This document shows positions 1 to 9,157 of a stretch of DNA of 64,000 bases, piece after piece (the first letter of the stretch is position 1; every line of letters begins with the position of its first letter). The notes beneath the pieces are model-generated. The model was not told where the DNA came from and made no database searches. It saw only the letters and a program-made list of their open reading frames with translations. The position numbers and the translations under genes are program-made. The DNA is taken from positions 1,550,001-1,614,000 of the forward strand of contig JARGXX010000099.1 of NCBI GenBank assembly GCA_030374765.1. Direction: 5' to 3'. The stretch is from Agarophyton chilense. Its lineage: Eukaryota; Rhodophyta; Florideophyceae; Gracilariales; Gracilariaceae.

Positions 1-217
1 TGCTTGCGCAGATCAGGAGAAACGCAGGACAAACGTCCGTAGAAATGAGTGCTCGTTTCAATTCACACCTCTCGAGCTCCGTCACATTCTTTACCTACCC
101 ATCCGCCAACTTCGCATTTTCTTCACAGTTTCCACAGTCTCACCGGATCACCGTCTGTCAAATATCATCTAGACTAGTCCAGTCTATTCTCCGTCCAACA
201 AACTCATCACTATAGAA

Positions 218-1462
218 ATGGAGCCCGAAAAGCAGCGTCAATCAGTGTCAAAGTACTACTCATCCACTTTAGCTTCCACGTCGGATTTGAAGACCTCTGC
301 CTGTTGTCCAATCGACGCCGTCCCTGAATCACATCGTTCAATTCTTGCCAAGCTTCATCCTGAGGTAACATCGCGATTCTATGGTTGTGGTTCGCCTATT
401 CCATCCCATCTCAAAGGCTGCGATTTGCTCGATCTTGGTTGCGGTACTGGGCGCGATGCCTTCCTTTCTTCAGCGCTCGTTGGACAGGAAGGCTCTGTAA
501 TCGGTGTTGATATGACGCCTGAACAACTTGAAATTGCAAACCGCCATCGTCAGTACCATTCTACCCAGTTCTTTGGACCAAAAGCCGAGTCCAACGTACA
601 ATTTCGCAAAGGTTTTATTGAAGACCTGCGTCCAGCAGGTATTCACGATGCATCCGTTGATGTCGTTATTTCTAACTGCGTGTGTAATTTAAGTCCGGAC
701 AAAGAGGCTGTTTTCTCTGAGGTTTCTCGAGTGTTGAAGCAAGGTGGAGAGTTCTACTTTTCGGACGTGTATGCCGATCGTCGTTTGACAGAAGAGGCCG
801 CTTCTCATGAAGTTTTAGTCGGCGAGTGTTTGGGTGGTGCTTTGTACGTTCAAGATTTCCTTACCATAATGAATCGTGTTGGATTTCCAGACGTTCGAGT
901 AGTCTCAGCTGCCCCAATTGGGTTGCATGATGCTGAGCTCCGAAAAATGGTGCCGGATGTCACTTTTTATTCATTAACAATTCGCGCCTTTAAGATCGAC
1001 GCGTTGGAACCAACACGCGAAGATTATGGCCAAACAGCTACCTATGTATCATGCGGTAGTGGCCTTCAGCTCGATATTGACAACACCTTCAAAAATGGAG
1101 TACCGATAGCAGTTGATTCAAACACTGCCGCCATACTGCAACAGTCAAGATTCAGGCATATGTTTAATGTAACTGAACGGGGCGATCATCGCGGCTCATT
1201 CAAGCGTGCTCAAGAAAACTCATCTGACATACTGGATATAAGATGTTTCCGTGCATTACCATCTCTCAGTCTTTCTGCCAAGCAATCCAGTGGAGGTTGC
1301 TGTGCCCCGGCACCACTAGTTTCCGATGCAAACCCAAAAAAAGTCTCCGTAATCGCGAAGACCTCCTCATGCCATCCAGGTGTCGGAGGGAGTTGTTCTG
1401 CGTCTGAGAGACCTAAGAAGGATACTGAGACACGGAAGAAACCTTTCGATAAGAATCATTAA
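218..1462 (+). CDS. arsM: arsenite methyltransferase (ArsM/AS3MT family)
   Basis: 414 codons, no intron. The family transfers methyl groups from S-adenosylmethionine to trivalent arsenic, giving methylated, partly volatile arsenicals. Seen here: a Rossmann SAM-binding motif I, LDLGCGTGRD, at about residues 71-80; an acidic end of strand 2 (GVDMTPEQL, about 96-104); the family signatures SNCVCNLSPDK (152-162) and GECLGGALY (202-210). Cys154 or Cys156 and Cys204 should be the As-binding thiols, with further N-terminal Cys at 29, 30 and 57. Beyond the catalytic part is a Cys-rich tail (GGCCAP, SSCHPG, GGSCSA) that may hold additional metalloid or be a relic of the family's C-terminal domain. Length fits eukaryotic algal members (about 350-400). 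The ATG at 218 is the first in frame and follows a pyrimidine-rich leader. It is convergent with the next gene, 210 bp apart. Likely cytosolic. Confidence 0.93.
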   Translation: MEPEKQRQSVSKYYSSTLASTSDLKTSACCPIDAVPESHRSILAKLHPEVTSRFYGCGSPIPSHLKGCDLLDLGCGTGRDAFLSSALVGQEGSVIGVDMTPEQLEIANRHRQYHSTQFFGPKAESNVQFRKGFIEDLRPAGIHDASVDVVISNCVCNLSPDKEAVFSEVSRVLKQGGEFYFSDVYADRRLTEEAASHEVLVGECLGGALYVQDFLTIMNRVGFPDVRVVSAAPIGLHDAELRKMVPDVTFYSLTIRAFKIDALEPTREDYGQTATYVSCGSGLQLDIDNTFKNGVPIAVDSNTAAILQQSRFRHMFNVTERGDHRGSFKRAQENSSDILDIRCFRALPSLSLSAKQSSGGCCAPAPLVSDANPKKVSVIAKTSSCHPGVGGSCSASERPKKDTETRKKPFDKNH

Positions 1463-1672
1463 ATTCTAACTGGAGCAACTGCATATTTTCCGTCTTTTAA
1501 GTATTCCTGCGAGTAACAAAAATGTTTGGAAAGGATTATGCAGCAGTCGATGTAGATATGCCAAAATCATCACAAGCAAGGAGTCTATTTTGCCCTAAAT
1601 TGTCTGAAATGGTAAGAACTCCAGCGACATCGTTCTGGTGACGGAACAACATAACATAGTTGCATGGGCGTT

Positions 1673-3706
1673 TCATAAATCAAAGCCAGGCATGATGTCC
1701 ATGAGGGACTTCAGTACCTCTTCCGGGCTTGAAAATTTTCTCGCCCTTTCGACAAGTCCCTCCACAGAGCGCGATTGCCATGTTCGTCGTGGATCTTTCT
1801 TCCTTTCGATCACCAGTTCGTCTATGCCAGTTTCAACTACCTCCTTTACTTTTTTATAAACCTTCCTGCACGCATCAACGTCTGAAGAGTCCACCATTTC
1901 TGTATCAATAGGTTCATGGAATTTGAAGTAAAAGCGATCGAGACGCGGAGGTATCGTGGTCAGTGGCATTACATTTCTTGCAGATAGTTGATTGTTTTCT
2001 AGAAACCGACGAAATCTCTGGCCTAGTATTGGAAGGTTCTGTAATTCTTGTCCATCGAGGAGAAGGTTCACTGCATCATCGGCCCCAGCTGCACTGAATG
2101 GAACAATGAGTGCATTGAACTTTGAAGCCGGCCGGAGAAAGTCCAGTTTATCGTCCCAAAAGATCTGATTTCGTTCCCCTCTGCGACGACAAACTTCCCT
2201 CGCCCCTCCTGGAAATAACAAAATTCGCTCTCCGGCCGCTAGCAATCGGTAAAAGTTTAAGGGACTTGCTCTTACAGCTCCAAGACTTTTGATAAAGTTA
2301 TCCCATCTTCCATTTGAAACTCTCGAATAGAGACCAAAGTGGATCTGATCCGCCAGTGGCCGAAGCCTCTCTCCGTTGAGCAGATCAAAAATTTCCATAT
2401 ACACCAATGAAGTATCCATAATCCCAAGCATGCCATGGTTCCCCACAAACAGTACAGGTCGCTTCCTACCATTTCTATCCGCTATTCTCAGTGCATCCCC
2501 GACGTTCGCCTTGCCCAACACTCTCGGGGAGATTGCTTGCCTCCAAGGCTCAAACACCCTTTTCCCCTCTGCAATTGCCTCTGTGTGCCCGTATTGCTCG
2601 CCTGGTTCATCACGTGCGACTGTTCTACCTCTTACGTACCCATTGGCCTCAGTTCTAGAACCAGTTTTACTCTTAAGCCCACTTTGTTTGTCCGAAGCAA
2701 GGAGGTCGTGCAGTTTGACATCCTTTTCCCACAGAGCGGCATGCTCACAACCTTGAAGAGTACTGACACACGTCACATTTGGAAGTAAAGCCTCAAGTCT
2801 ACGAGCTTCCTTTGTAGAGTTCAACAGTCGATCATTTTGGGAGGCAATTATTGTCGTTGGGGTATTGACCAGCTTTAGACAGGAGTTCGGAAACGTAGTT
2901 TCGAATTCGCGAAGCAGTTTGACGCGGTGACACAATGTCGAGATCGGAATGCTTTCTATGTCAATACTGCGAAGGGGTGAGAGACCGGGAGGAACGTTGC
3001 GGTGATCCAAACGTTCTTCACGAGTGAGGAATGCCTTGAACAAGATGACGGCTGCGGCTTTATACATAATTCTTTCGGTTCTATCGATGCGCAGTATAGG
3101 AAGTAAGTTGGTAAAGTCCCGGAGCAACGGCTGTTGTGCAAGAGCAGTCCCGGAATTTAGCAAGAACAGTCGATCAAAGGTATTTGGAGGAGATGCAGCA
3201 ACTATGCGGAGCGCGAGTGCTGCACCAAAGCTCTCACCAACAATTGTAATGCCAATGCTGTTACGCTTCAGAACATCGATAGTGCGCAAGGCAGAACGTA
3301 CGAGGCAGTCCCAATCACTTCGGTCTTCCTTGGCGTGACATATTGACACAATTGCATACTGCTCCCGCAGATTCTCACACTGGTTTTCTGGTAGCGGCTC
3401 TGAGTCAAGGCCCGCGATGTAAAGAAGGACTGGCAAGAATATGGGCTTCTTCTGAGGTCCAAGTAGAAGATTAGGTCTTCGTGGATCCTCGACAAAAACA
3501 AGTTGGTCTGCACGATTTTGTGACATGCATTGTATACGCTCGGGCCATTTTAGAGTCGGTGATCCACACCTGAATAGACGGGAAGCAAAAAAACTTGTCT
3601 TGCACACTGAACATGGTCGAAAGAATGAAATTGGGTTACCCAGACAGCTAGTGGGCGATGTAAAGCATAGAGTCATTCTTGAGAGTGATCTAAGATGATG
3701 ACTCAA
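1673..3706 (-). CDS. phytyl ester synthase-like esterase/acyltransferase (PES family)
   Basis: 677 codons, no intron. It has the two-module layout of plant PES1/PES2 proteins, which move acyl groups onto phytol and diacylglycerol in chloroplasts. An alpha/beta-hydrolase module comes first: nucleophile elbow GESFG at 157-161 with Ser159, probable acid Asp292 in SQNDRLL and base His322 in GCEHAALWE. A DAGAT/LPLAT-like acyltransferase module follows: VGNHGMLGIMD at about 421-431 replaces the usual HX4D block, and FPGGAREV lies at 498-505. The first 60 or so residues are rich in Ser, Arg and Cys and poor in acidic residues, which fits a plastid transit peptide; the start at 3706 is chosen to include it. 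By analogy it would recycle phytol and fatty acids freed from chlorophyll and galactolipids. Exact substrate is unproven. The family assignment is firm on motif order. Confidence 0.85.
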   Translation of the reverse strand: MSHHLRSLSRMTLCFTSPTSCLGNPISFFRPCSVCKTSFFASRLFRCGSPTLKWPERIQCMSQNRADQLVFVEDPRRPNLLLGPQKKPIFLPVLLYIAGLDSEPLPENQCENLREQYAIVSICHAKEDRSDWDCLVRSALRTIDVLKRNSIGITIVGESFGAALALRIVAASPPNTFDRLFLLNSGTALAQQPLLRDFTNLLPILRIDRTERIMYKAAAVILFKAFLTREERLDHRNVPPGLSPLRSIDIESIPISTLCHRVKLLREFETTFPNSCLKLVNTPTTIIASQNDRLLNSTKEARRLEALLPNVTCVSTLQGCEHAALWEKDVKLHDLLASDKQSGLKSKTGSRTEANGYVRGRTVARDEPGEQYGHTEAIAEGKRVFEPWRQAISPRVLGKANVGDALRIADRNGRKRPVLFVGNHGMLGIMDTSLVYMEIFDLLNGERLRPLADQIHFGLYSRVSNGRWDNFIKSLGAVRASPLNFYRLLAAGERILLFPGGAREVCRRRGERNQIFWDDKLDFLRPASKFNALIVPFSAAGADDAVNLLLDGQELQNLPILGQRFRRFLENNQLSARNVMPLTTIPPRLDRFYFKFHEPIDTEMVDSSDVDACRKVYKKVKEVVETGIDELVIERKKDPRRTWQSRSVEGLVERARKFSSPEEVLKSLMDIMPGFDL

Positions 3707-4314
3707 AGATACTCAATTGCTAATGCTTTCCTCTCCGGAACGAAAATTTGCTCTCTATTCCATGAAGCCCAGAACTCTATCCCCATGGACTAAAGATATG
3801 ACCCATCGTGACTATGCGAGACAGTAAGAAGGGGGGTGATAGGAATTTCCCACGAGTAGATCTCGGGTACACACTATCTCGTGGTTCAACAAAATTCCTG
3901 TATCACACTGGCTGTATGCACCAAATTTAGATGTGTGATGCATTTTAAGAGGTCTTAAAACGAATGACGAGTGGGCGCTCCATTCCGCGCAGCTGACCCC
4001 CATTCCCTATGGGCGCCGTATTGCACATGGGCGACGCGGCGCATGGCAACTCGCACAAGATTTTTTTTGCCCAAATCGGTGCCAATCAATCTTCTGCAAG
4101 GACATGAAGTCAGAATTCTATTCGGATTTCAGAGCGATACAAACACATCATTTGAATAGAAGCAGCAGTTTGGACGAAACGGTACAGGGCTTTTTATTCC
4201 ACTAGCTTCGCGTTTGTTTCGCGGTAAAGCCAGCAGCAATACCCTTGGTGGAACCGAACCAGGGTTGTCTGTGTAGACGTCACCACTCTATTACAAACGG
4301 AAGCCAGCCAGAAA
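3707..4314. other. intergenic spacer, divergent promoter region
   Basis: This lies between two divergently transcribed genes, so it must hold both promoters. I see no convincing coding frame, RNA gene or repeat. A sequence rich in GCGC and CGCC words lies around 3970-4030. Confidence 0.5.
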
Positions 4315-5430
4315 ATGCCGCGCCAAAAACGACGACAATCCCGCAAGACGGAAACAAAGCCATGCACGTATGAACTTGGTTATGTGCGCCAAGACCTATA
4401 CGGATGCAGACAGTGCACTGTGCGAGCCGAAAATGTTCCGTCTGCTTTCTGCCGCAGTTGCCGAGAAGTCTGCCATGCAGATCACATACACGAAGTGTTT
4501 GAGATGTACACAAAAAGAAACTTTCGCTGCGATTGTGGTAACAAACGAGCTGGAAATGTATGTCGAATGAACCCTGAAAAAGATGAATTCAATATAGGCA
4601 ATGAGCAGAGTTACTCTCATAACTTTCTCGGCCGCTACTGTCGATGCGATCGAGAGTATGATGTACGGCTTGCAATGGCACAGTGCGCTATGTGTGAGGA
4701 TTGGTTCCACGAAAAATGCTACAAACTTGACAAAGAGGCCTCAACTGAACAGCCTTACGATTTTGATTATGAATTCACTTGCAATGAGTGCGTGAAAAAG
4801 TTACCCGTTCTTGCCGAATATTACGACTTGTACGGCGTCTGGCAAAGCATACAAGAAAATGCAAATTCCCTAGCAGGTACCTGTATTCGGCCAAAGGACG
4901 GAAAGCCTTCAACACAGGCAGGCAGCGTAGATTACATGTGGCAAAACGGCTTCCGACTATCTCTATGCAAATGTAGCGATTGCATGGATATGTATGAAGC
5001 TAAGAGAGTGCTCTACATCGTAGAAAGAAATGATTTTCTACCCAGCGTCAGAGAAGTAGAGGACACAGAACTTTTAGGACCTAACTCTCCGGCTAAGAAC
5101 GAACAAATAATCGAAGATCTACTTAGAGAATCTGAATACGGCTCGCCTCGTCCGTGGAAGAAAAAAGACTTTTCGAAGAAAGGTTTGCGAGGGCCGTCTA
5201 GTTCTGGGAAAAGAAGTGCGCAGAAAAATCCTGATTCTTCGAAGAAACGTCAGACAGATTTGCACGGAATAACTAAAGTGGAGAACGTCAGAACCATGCG
5301 GGAAAGAGTAAAGAGTTTTATAGAAGAGGCCATCCGAACAAATGGAGCCAGTATGACGCGTGTGTCTCTTCTGCAGTATAGAAAAGATATTGATGCTCTA
5401 AACTGCGTGGAGTCGGCAGAAGGAGTCTGA
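4315..5430 (+). CDS. UBR7: UBR7-type E3 ubiquitin ligase (UBR box plus PHD-like finger)
   Basis: 371 codons, no intron. The N-terminal UBR box (about 17-83) has the Cys/His zinc ligands of N-degron receptors: GCRQC (30-34), FCRSCREVCHADH (45-57) and FRCDCGNKRAGNVC (70-83). A PHD-like finger at about 109-160 follows (YCRCDREYD, CAMCEDWFHEKCY, CNEC). This order is diagnostic of UBR7, which lacks a classical RING and has been reported to act on histone H2B. The C-terminus is basic and Ser/Lys-rich (about 280-325) and looks disordered or nuclear. Length is close to animal UBR7 (about 425). The ATG at 4315 is the first in frame. It sits in a run of ubiquitin-system genes. Confidence 0.92.
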   Translation: MPRQKRRQSRKTETKPCTYELGYVRQDLYGCRQCTVRAENVPSAFCRSCREVCHADHIHEVFEMYTKRNFRCDCGNKRAGNVCRMNPEKDEFNIGNEQSYSHNFLGRYCRCDREYDVRLAMAQCAMCEDWFHEKCYKLDKEASTEQPYDFDYEFTCNECVKKLPVLAEYYDLYGVWQSIQENANSLAGTCIRPKDGKPSTQAGSVDYMWQNGFRLSLCKCSDCMDMYEAKRVLYIVERNDFLPSVREVEDTELLGPNSPAKNEQIIEDLLRESEYGSPRPWKKKDFSKKGLRGPSSSGKRSAQKNPDSSKKRQTDLHGITKVENVRTMRERVKSFIEEAIRTNGASMTRVSLLQYRKDIDALNCVESAEGV

Positions 5431-5989
5431 ACTGCTTGTGGTGGGCGTTGAACAATGACCGACATTTCCAATCAAGCAATCTTTGTTTGCGAGCGAATTG
5501 AAACATGATTTACGTCTTCTATGCAACTGTACAGAGAACAGTCAACGACCAAGTACGGCTGTAAATTCTGTGATTGACGAGGCTTCTTGCCCATCTCTTA
5601 CCGACAATATAAAGAGAACTCGCCACTGTTACAACATAGAAAATAGTGCTATCTAGATATGCAGACGAAATCTACCGTTCGTGAATTGGGTTTAATCCAA
5701 GTCAGTTCGAAACCTATGGTTGTTTGAAAGGTGTTTTTTTACAACTCTGTTGTCCATCTACCTCGCAGTGCGTGGAGATGACATCGGACTACGTACGTTT
5801 TTAACGTAGTTCGACAAAGTAAGCACGAGACAATATTCAGAGACACTTCGGTTCATTGTCTTTTTCGGGCCCAATAAAAGGTGTCACTAAAATTGCGCAA
5901 GTTACAGAGGATTAGTGGCAGTCTTCGTCAGTTAAAACAGGACCATCAAAATCAGTAGCTCGGCACACGCTAAAGCCAACGATTGTAAC
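5431..5989. other. intergenic spacer between convergent genes
   Basis: 3' flanks of two convergent genes. AT-richer than the genes, with a CCAATAAAAGG string near 5872 on the plus strand. No other feature seen. Confidence 0.5.
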
Positions 5990-7024
5990 CTAGATACTTG
6001 AGGGACTACCAGCTTCTGAAGTGATCTCATTCTCCGTTTTCGCGTCATTGCTGTTGTGGACGACCTGTTCCTCGTTTGCGGTAGCTATGCTTCCAGTTTC
6101 GCGCTTAGCAGCTTCTTCTGCAGCCTTCGCCGCGGCTATTCCAGCCCTAGACTTCTTTTTGACTTTCTTCTTGCGACCTGAAGAACTCCCAGACTTGGGC
6201 GGCTTGGAAGACGAGGGTTGGGAGTCGACATCGATCGAGCTCCCGGCAAGAAGTTTCTTCGGGCGAGGGGCAGGACGTGGAGTAGCGCTCATTCGTCCTC
6301 CAGAAATGTAGCCTTGAGGTCCAAAGCGACGGTTGGATACAACCTTCGAAGAACGCATGAGACGGTTGTATTGCTTCTCCTCCTCTTCCCAAAAGCGGTG
6401 CTCGAGCTCGTCTTCAAGCTCTTCATTGCTGTAGTGTGGCGCAGATGAGGATGACGGCTGTGGTGGTGCTACAATGGCATTGATGGGCGGGAGAGCAAAA
6501 GAGGCCTCAATGTCATGCTTAGCCGAGTGGATTTCAGTGAGTTGAACCCACGGGAAGTTGCGCAGCATCACGGTGAGCTGTAAGACAGATGGCGGCTCAT
6601 TTTCCGCTGTGTTCGGACCGCAGAGCGGAAGGCCATCGACATCTCTGTGAACGATGAGTGAGGTGAAGGGCGCTTTGCAGTTCGGACAGAGTTCTCGAAC
6701 AAGGGTCCAGGAGACAAGACATCGAAGACAAAAAGTGTGGTTACAGGACGGGACGGTGACCCGGTCGTAGACAGAAGGGCACACGTCGTGGCAGATAGTA
6801 CAAAGGTCGGCGGTGGGGGGGGCGGATGCGGATGCGGATGCGGGTGCGGATGCGGATGCGGATGATTCGGCACCTTGTTCGATGTGAAGGTGAGATACAT
6901 GTTGGCTTAGAGAGGCAACGGGCGGTGAGGGCGGGTTGTTATTACGCTGTGGAAATCCATCGTTGCAGGTATTGGACATAGGACGCTCGGAGAGAGAAGA
7001 AGAAAGAGCGTAAGTGCGTTGCAA
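5990..7024 (-). CDS. RING-finger protein, probable E3 ubiquitin ligase
   Basis: 344 codons, no intron. A C3HC4 RING occupies about residues 75-117: CTIC, CNHTFCLRC and CPNC spaced as in classical RINGs, with the hydrophobic E2-contact positions kept. Immediately before it is an Ala/Ser-rich low-complexity stretch (about 54-71) encoded by a GGATGC hexamer run on the plus strand near 6818-6866, likely length-variable. The rest is poorly conserved; a Lys/Arg-rich block (about 282-296) may be a nuclear localisation signal. The arrangement recalls TOPORS- or PHRF-like RING proteins, but I cannot name an orthologue. A second Met at residue 16 is an alternative start. Confidence 0.82.
   Translation of the reverse strand: MQRTYALSSSLSERPMSNTCNDGFPQRNNNPPSPPVASLSQHVSHLHIEQGAESSASASAPASASASAPPTADLCTICHDVCPSVYDRVTVPSCNHTFCLRCLVSWTLVRELCPNCKAPFTSLIVHRDVDGLPLCGPNTAENEPPSVLQLTVMLRNFPWVQLTEIHSAKHDIEASFALPPINAIVAPPQPSSSSAPHYSNEELEDELEHRFWEEEEKQYNRLMRSSKVVSNRRFGPQGYISGGRMSATPRPAPRPKKLLAGSSIDVDSQPSSSKPPKSGSSSGRKKKVKKKSRAGIAAAKAAEEAAKRETGSIATANEEQVVHNSNDAKTENEITSEAGSPSSI
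6818..6866. repeat. GGATGC hexamer microsatellite inside the RING gene
   Basis: Imperfect run of GGATGC/GGGTGC units coding for alternating Ala-Ser on the minus strand. Its in-frame hexamer unit allows length change without frameshift. Confidence 0.8.
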
Positions 7025-9157
7025 GCAAGCGCACGAAACAGCCAGAGGAGGAGCCGGAAAGCGTGCGGGTGAGAGAGCAACGGCCCAAGAAGCCGGGAGA
7101 GTGCGGAGTATCTAGCAGTCGACGGGAAAGCCCTCAGACATATAGAAAGCGTCAAAGACGCCAGCAGTGGCGGAAGTAGCACACAACGGCACGGACTTTT
7201 GTACAGACGAGCACACGGGAAGAAGGCCGCGTCGAGACGGAGCTTTTCACGAGCGGACACAAGCACCACACGCAGTCGGGGGGCGGCCATTTGCGCCTTG
7301 ATTGCCCGTGAGGCATCCCTGCGCTGTAAGCACGAGAGAGGGCGCGCCGACCCTCAGGTGCTCTCGCTTGGTCCGCGGGCCTGCGATAGGCGCCATTGCG
7401 CAGCACGTGCACCGGGGGGGGGGCCTTTTGAATGGCACACGGACGCGGATAACCAATGGGTGCGTTACACACGCCCCCTCTTTTTCAGGACGAATATTCG
7501 TTGCCGTAGCAAGCCTATCTCTCGTTGAGGTGCATCCGCCCTCTGCATCCCGCAAGAAGCGTTTGAACGGGCGAGAGCGTTTCTCCGCCTCTCGCTGCTT
7601 CGAACAGATTCTGCAATTCACGAAACTCATACTTGTGAGGATTCGCATACCTCCCAGCGAACGTTCGAGCCCATTTGCCCCGTTCCACCGAGATGCAATG
7701 ATGCACCTCAGCGCGGGTGCGCGCTCGCAGATCCTCGCGGTCAACCCTGCTCACCGCTGCTTGTGTTTGTCCGTAGCGCTTTGAAAGAATCGTCAAGATT
7801 TTCATTGCTTACAAGCTTCGTTTAGGAGGTAATTATGCAAAAGGTGGCATAGAGTATATCCAACAAAAGCTTTATCCAGCAAAGATAGTCATTGGCCTGC
7901 CCCGACCACGGGGTACCCTCTTTTTGACGACAGTTAGAAAGAGAGCATTCGAATTTTAACTTGCCACTGTTTCTGCGACCGTATGCGCCAACGCCGCCCC
8001 TCCGCCAACCCCACAGATGTCATTCTAGGTGAACCATCAAACAAGCAAAAAGCAAACAGGCATATAATGAATTCGTGTCTTGCCGAGGGTAAGTTTTTGG
8101 TAGAGTTAGCCCTATGTCAAGAAAAATTCTGTAATCATGTGCTCGGAGAGTAGTAGTTTGTCTTCACCTCGCAGCTACGATGAAATACGCGTGAGGACCA
8201 TTGATTGATTGGTACGAGTCTCAGAAAACTAAATCACAGCCGATGTGTTTGATGCCCGGACGAAGCAGTTCTGCTCCATAGACATACTACATACTCCCGA
8301 TACGACATGAGACCTCTTGAAGCTGTGCCTCGAAACTCTCGCTCTAAGCTATTGGAAGCGACTGCTAACCGCCGTTGCATTACTCTCCCACCTGGAGCAA
8401 CGATGGCAAGCAATCCATAGCCGGTGCAAACCTAAAAATGCATAAATGAATAGATAGATTGTTGCGCTTTGCGCTCGTGAACCCTTCGACTGACGCTCGT
8501 TCGTGGTTTAAAGCCTCCTTGGCTGAGACTGTCGGAAACTTTCTCGGCAAAGCCACGCTTTCTGCCCAAGAAGACCAGACGTGCTTCAACAACATGACGC
8601 ATCACATGCTCCCTTCGTATGTCACTCTGATGGATTCGCTCCTGGTAAAGACTCGGGATGTGGCATGAAGGCGTCATCATGATAACGATGAGGAGATGCC
8701 AATTTCCCGCGCGCACAGGTAATTCACATAGACCCCAACAATTACCCGCGCAAACGTGCCAAACAAAGGCTTTAGTTTTAAATGCTCTTGTGCTGTACCC
8801 CTTTCAACATGAAGCAAGACCCCAGCGGCGCGCCGTTAACCTCCACTTTCGGCGTCCCGCATCAAGGGCATCTCGTTCACGCGAGCGTCACGCAGACGCC
8901 CACCCCTCTATCCACTCACAACCGACGCCTATCTCCCGCTATATTTGCCCAAACCGCCCCTCTGCACCACCGTTTCTCTGCGCTTTTGTGACTTTTCAGT
9001 AGGGAGCCGTTTGGCCGTTGACTATTGTTGACTCTTACTCTTTACTGGCCCCATACACACACTTCTTGCACGCATTCTGTTGAAGGGAGCTGTGCGCGCT
9101 CTGTAACCCTTCATCGAAAACTGCGCACCGCTTTCCCTCAAACTGTTCTCCCTCGAT
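7025..9157. other. 2.1-kb gene-free region with divergent promoters
   Basis: Upstream of both the RING gene (-) and the ARM-repeat gene (+). Several open frames exist on both strands between 7150 and 7800, but they overlap one another, are rich in Arg and Cys and look like no known family; I treat them as chance frames in GC-rich DNA. A run of nine G lies near 7414-7422. From 7800 to 9150 I see no gene. Confidence 0.45.

Noticed and set aside
6568-6900. His-Pro repeat protein on the minus strand
   Set aside because: Frame-shifted shadow of the Ala/Ser hexamer run in the RING gene.
7247-7744. 165-codon minus-strand frame upstream of the RING gene
   Set aside because: Overlaps open frames on the other strand, Arg/Cys-rich, no motif, no splice signals.
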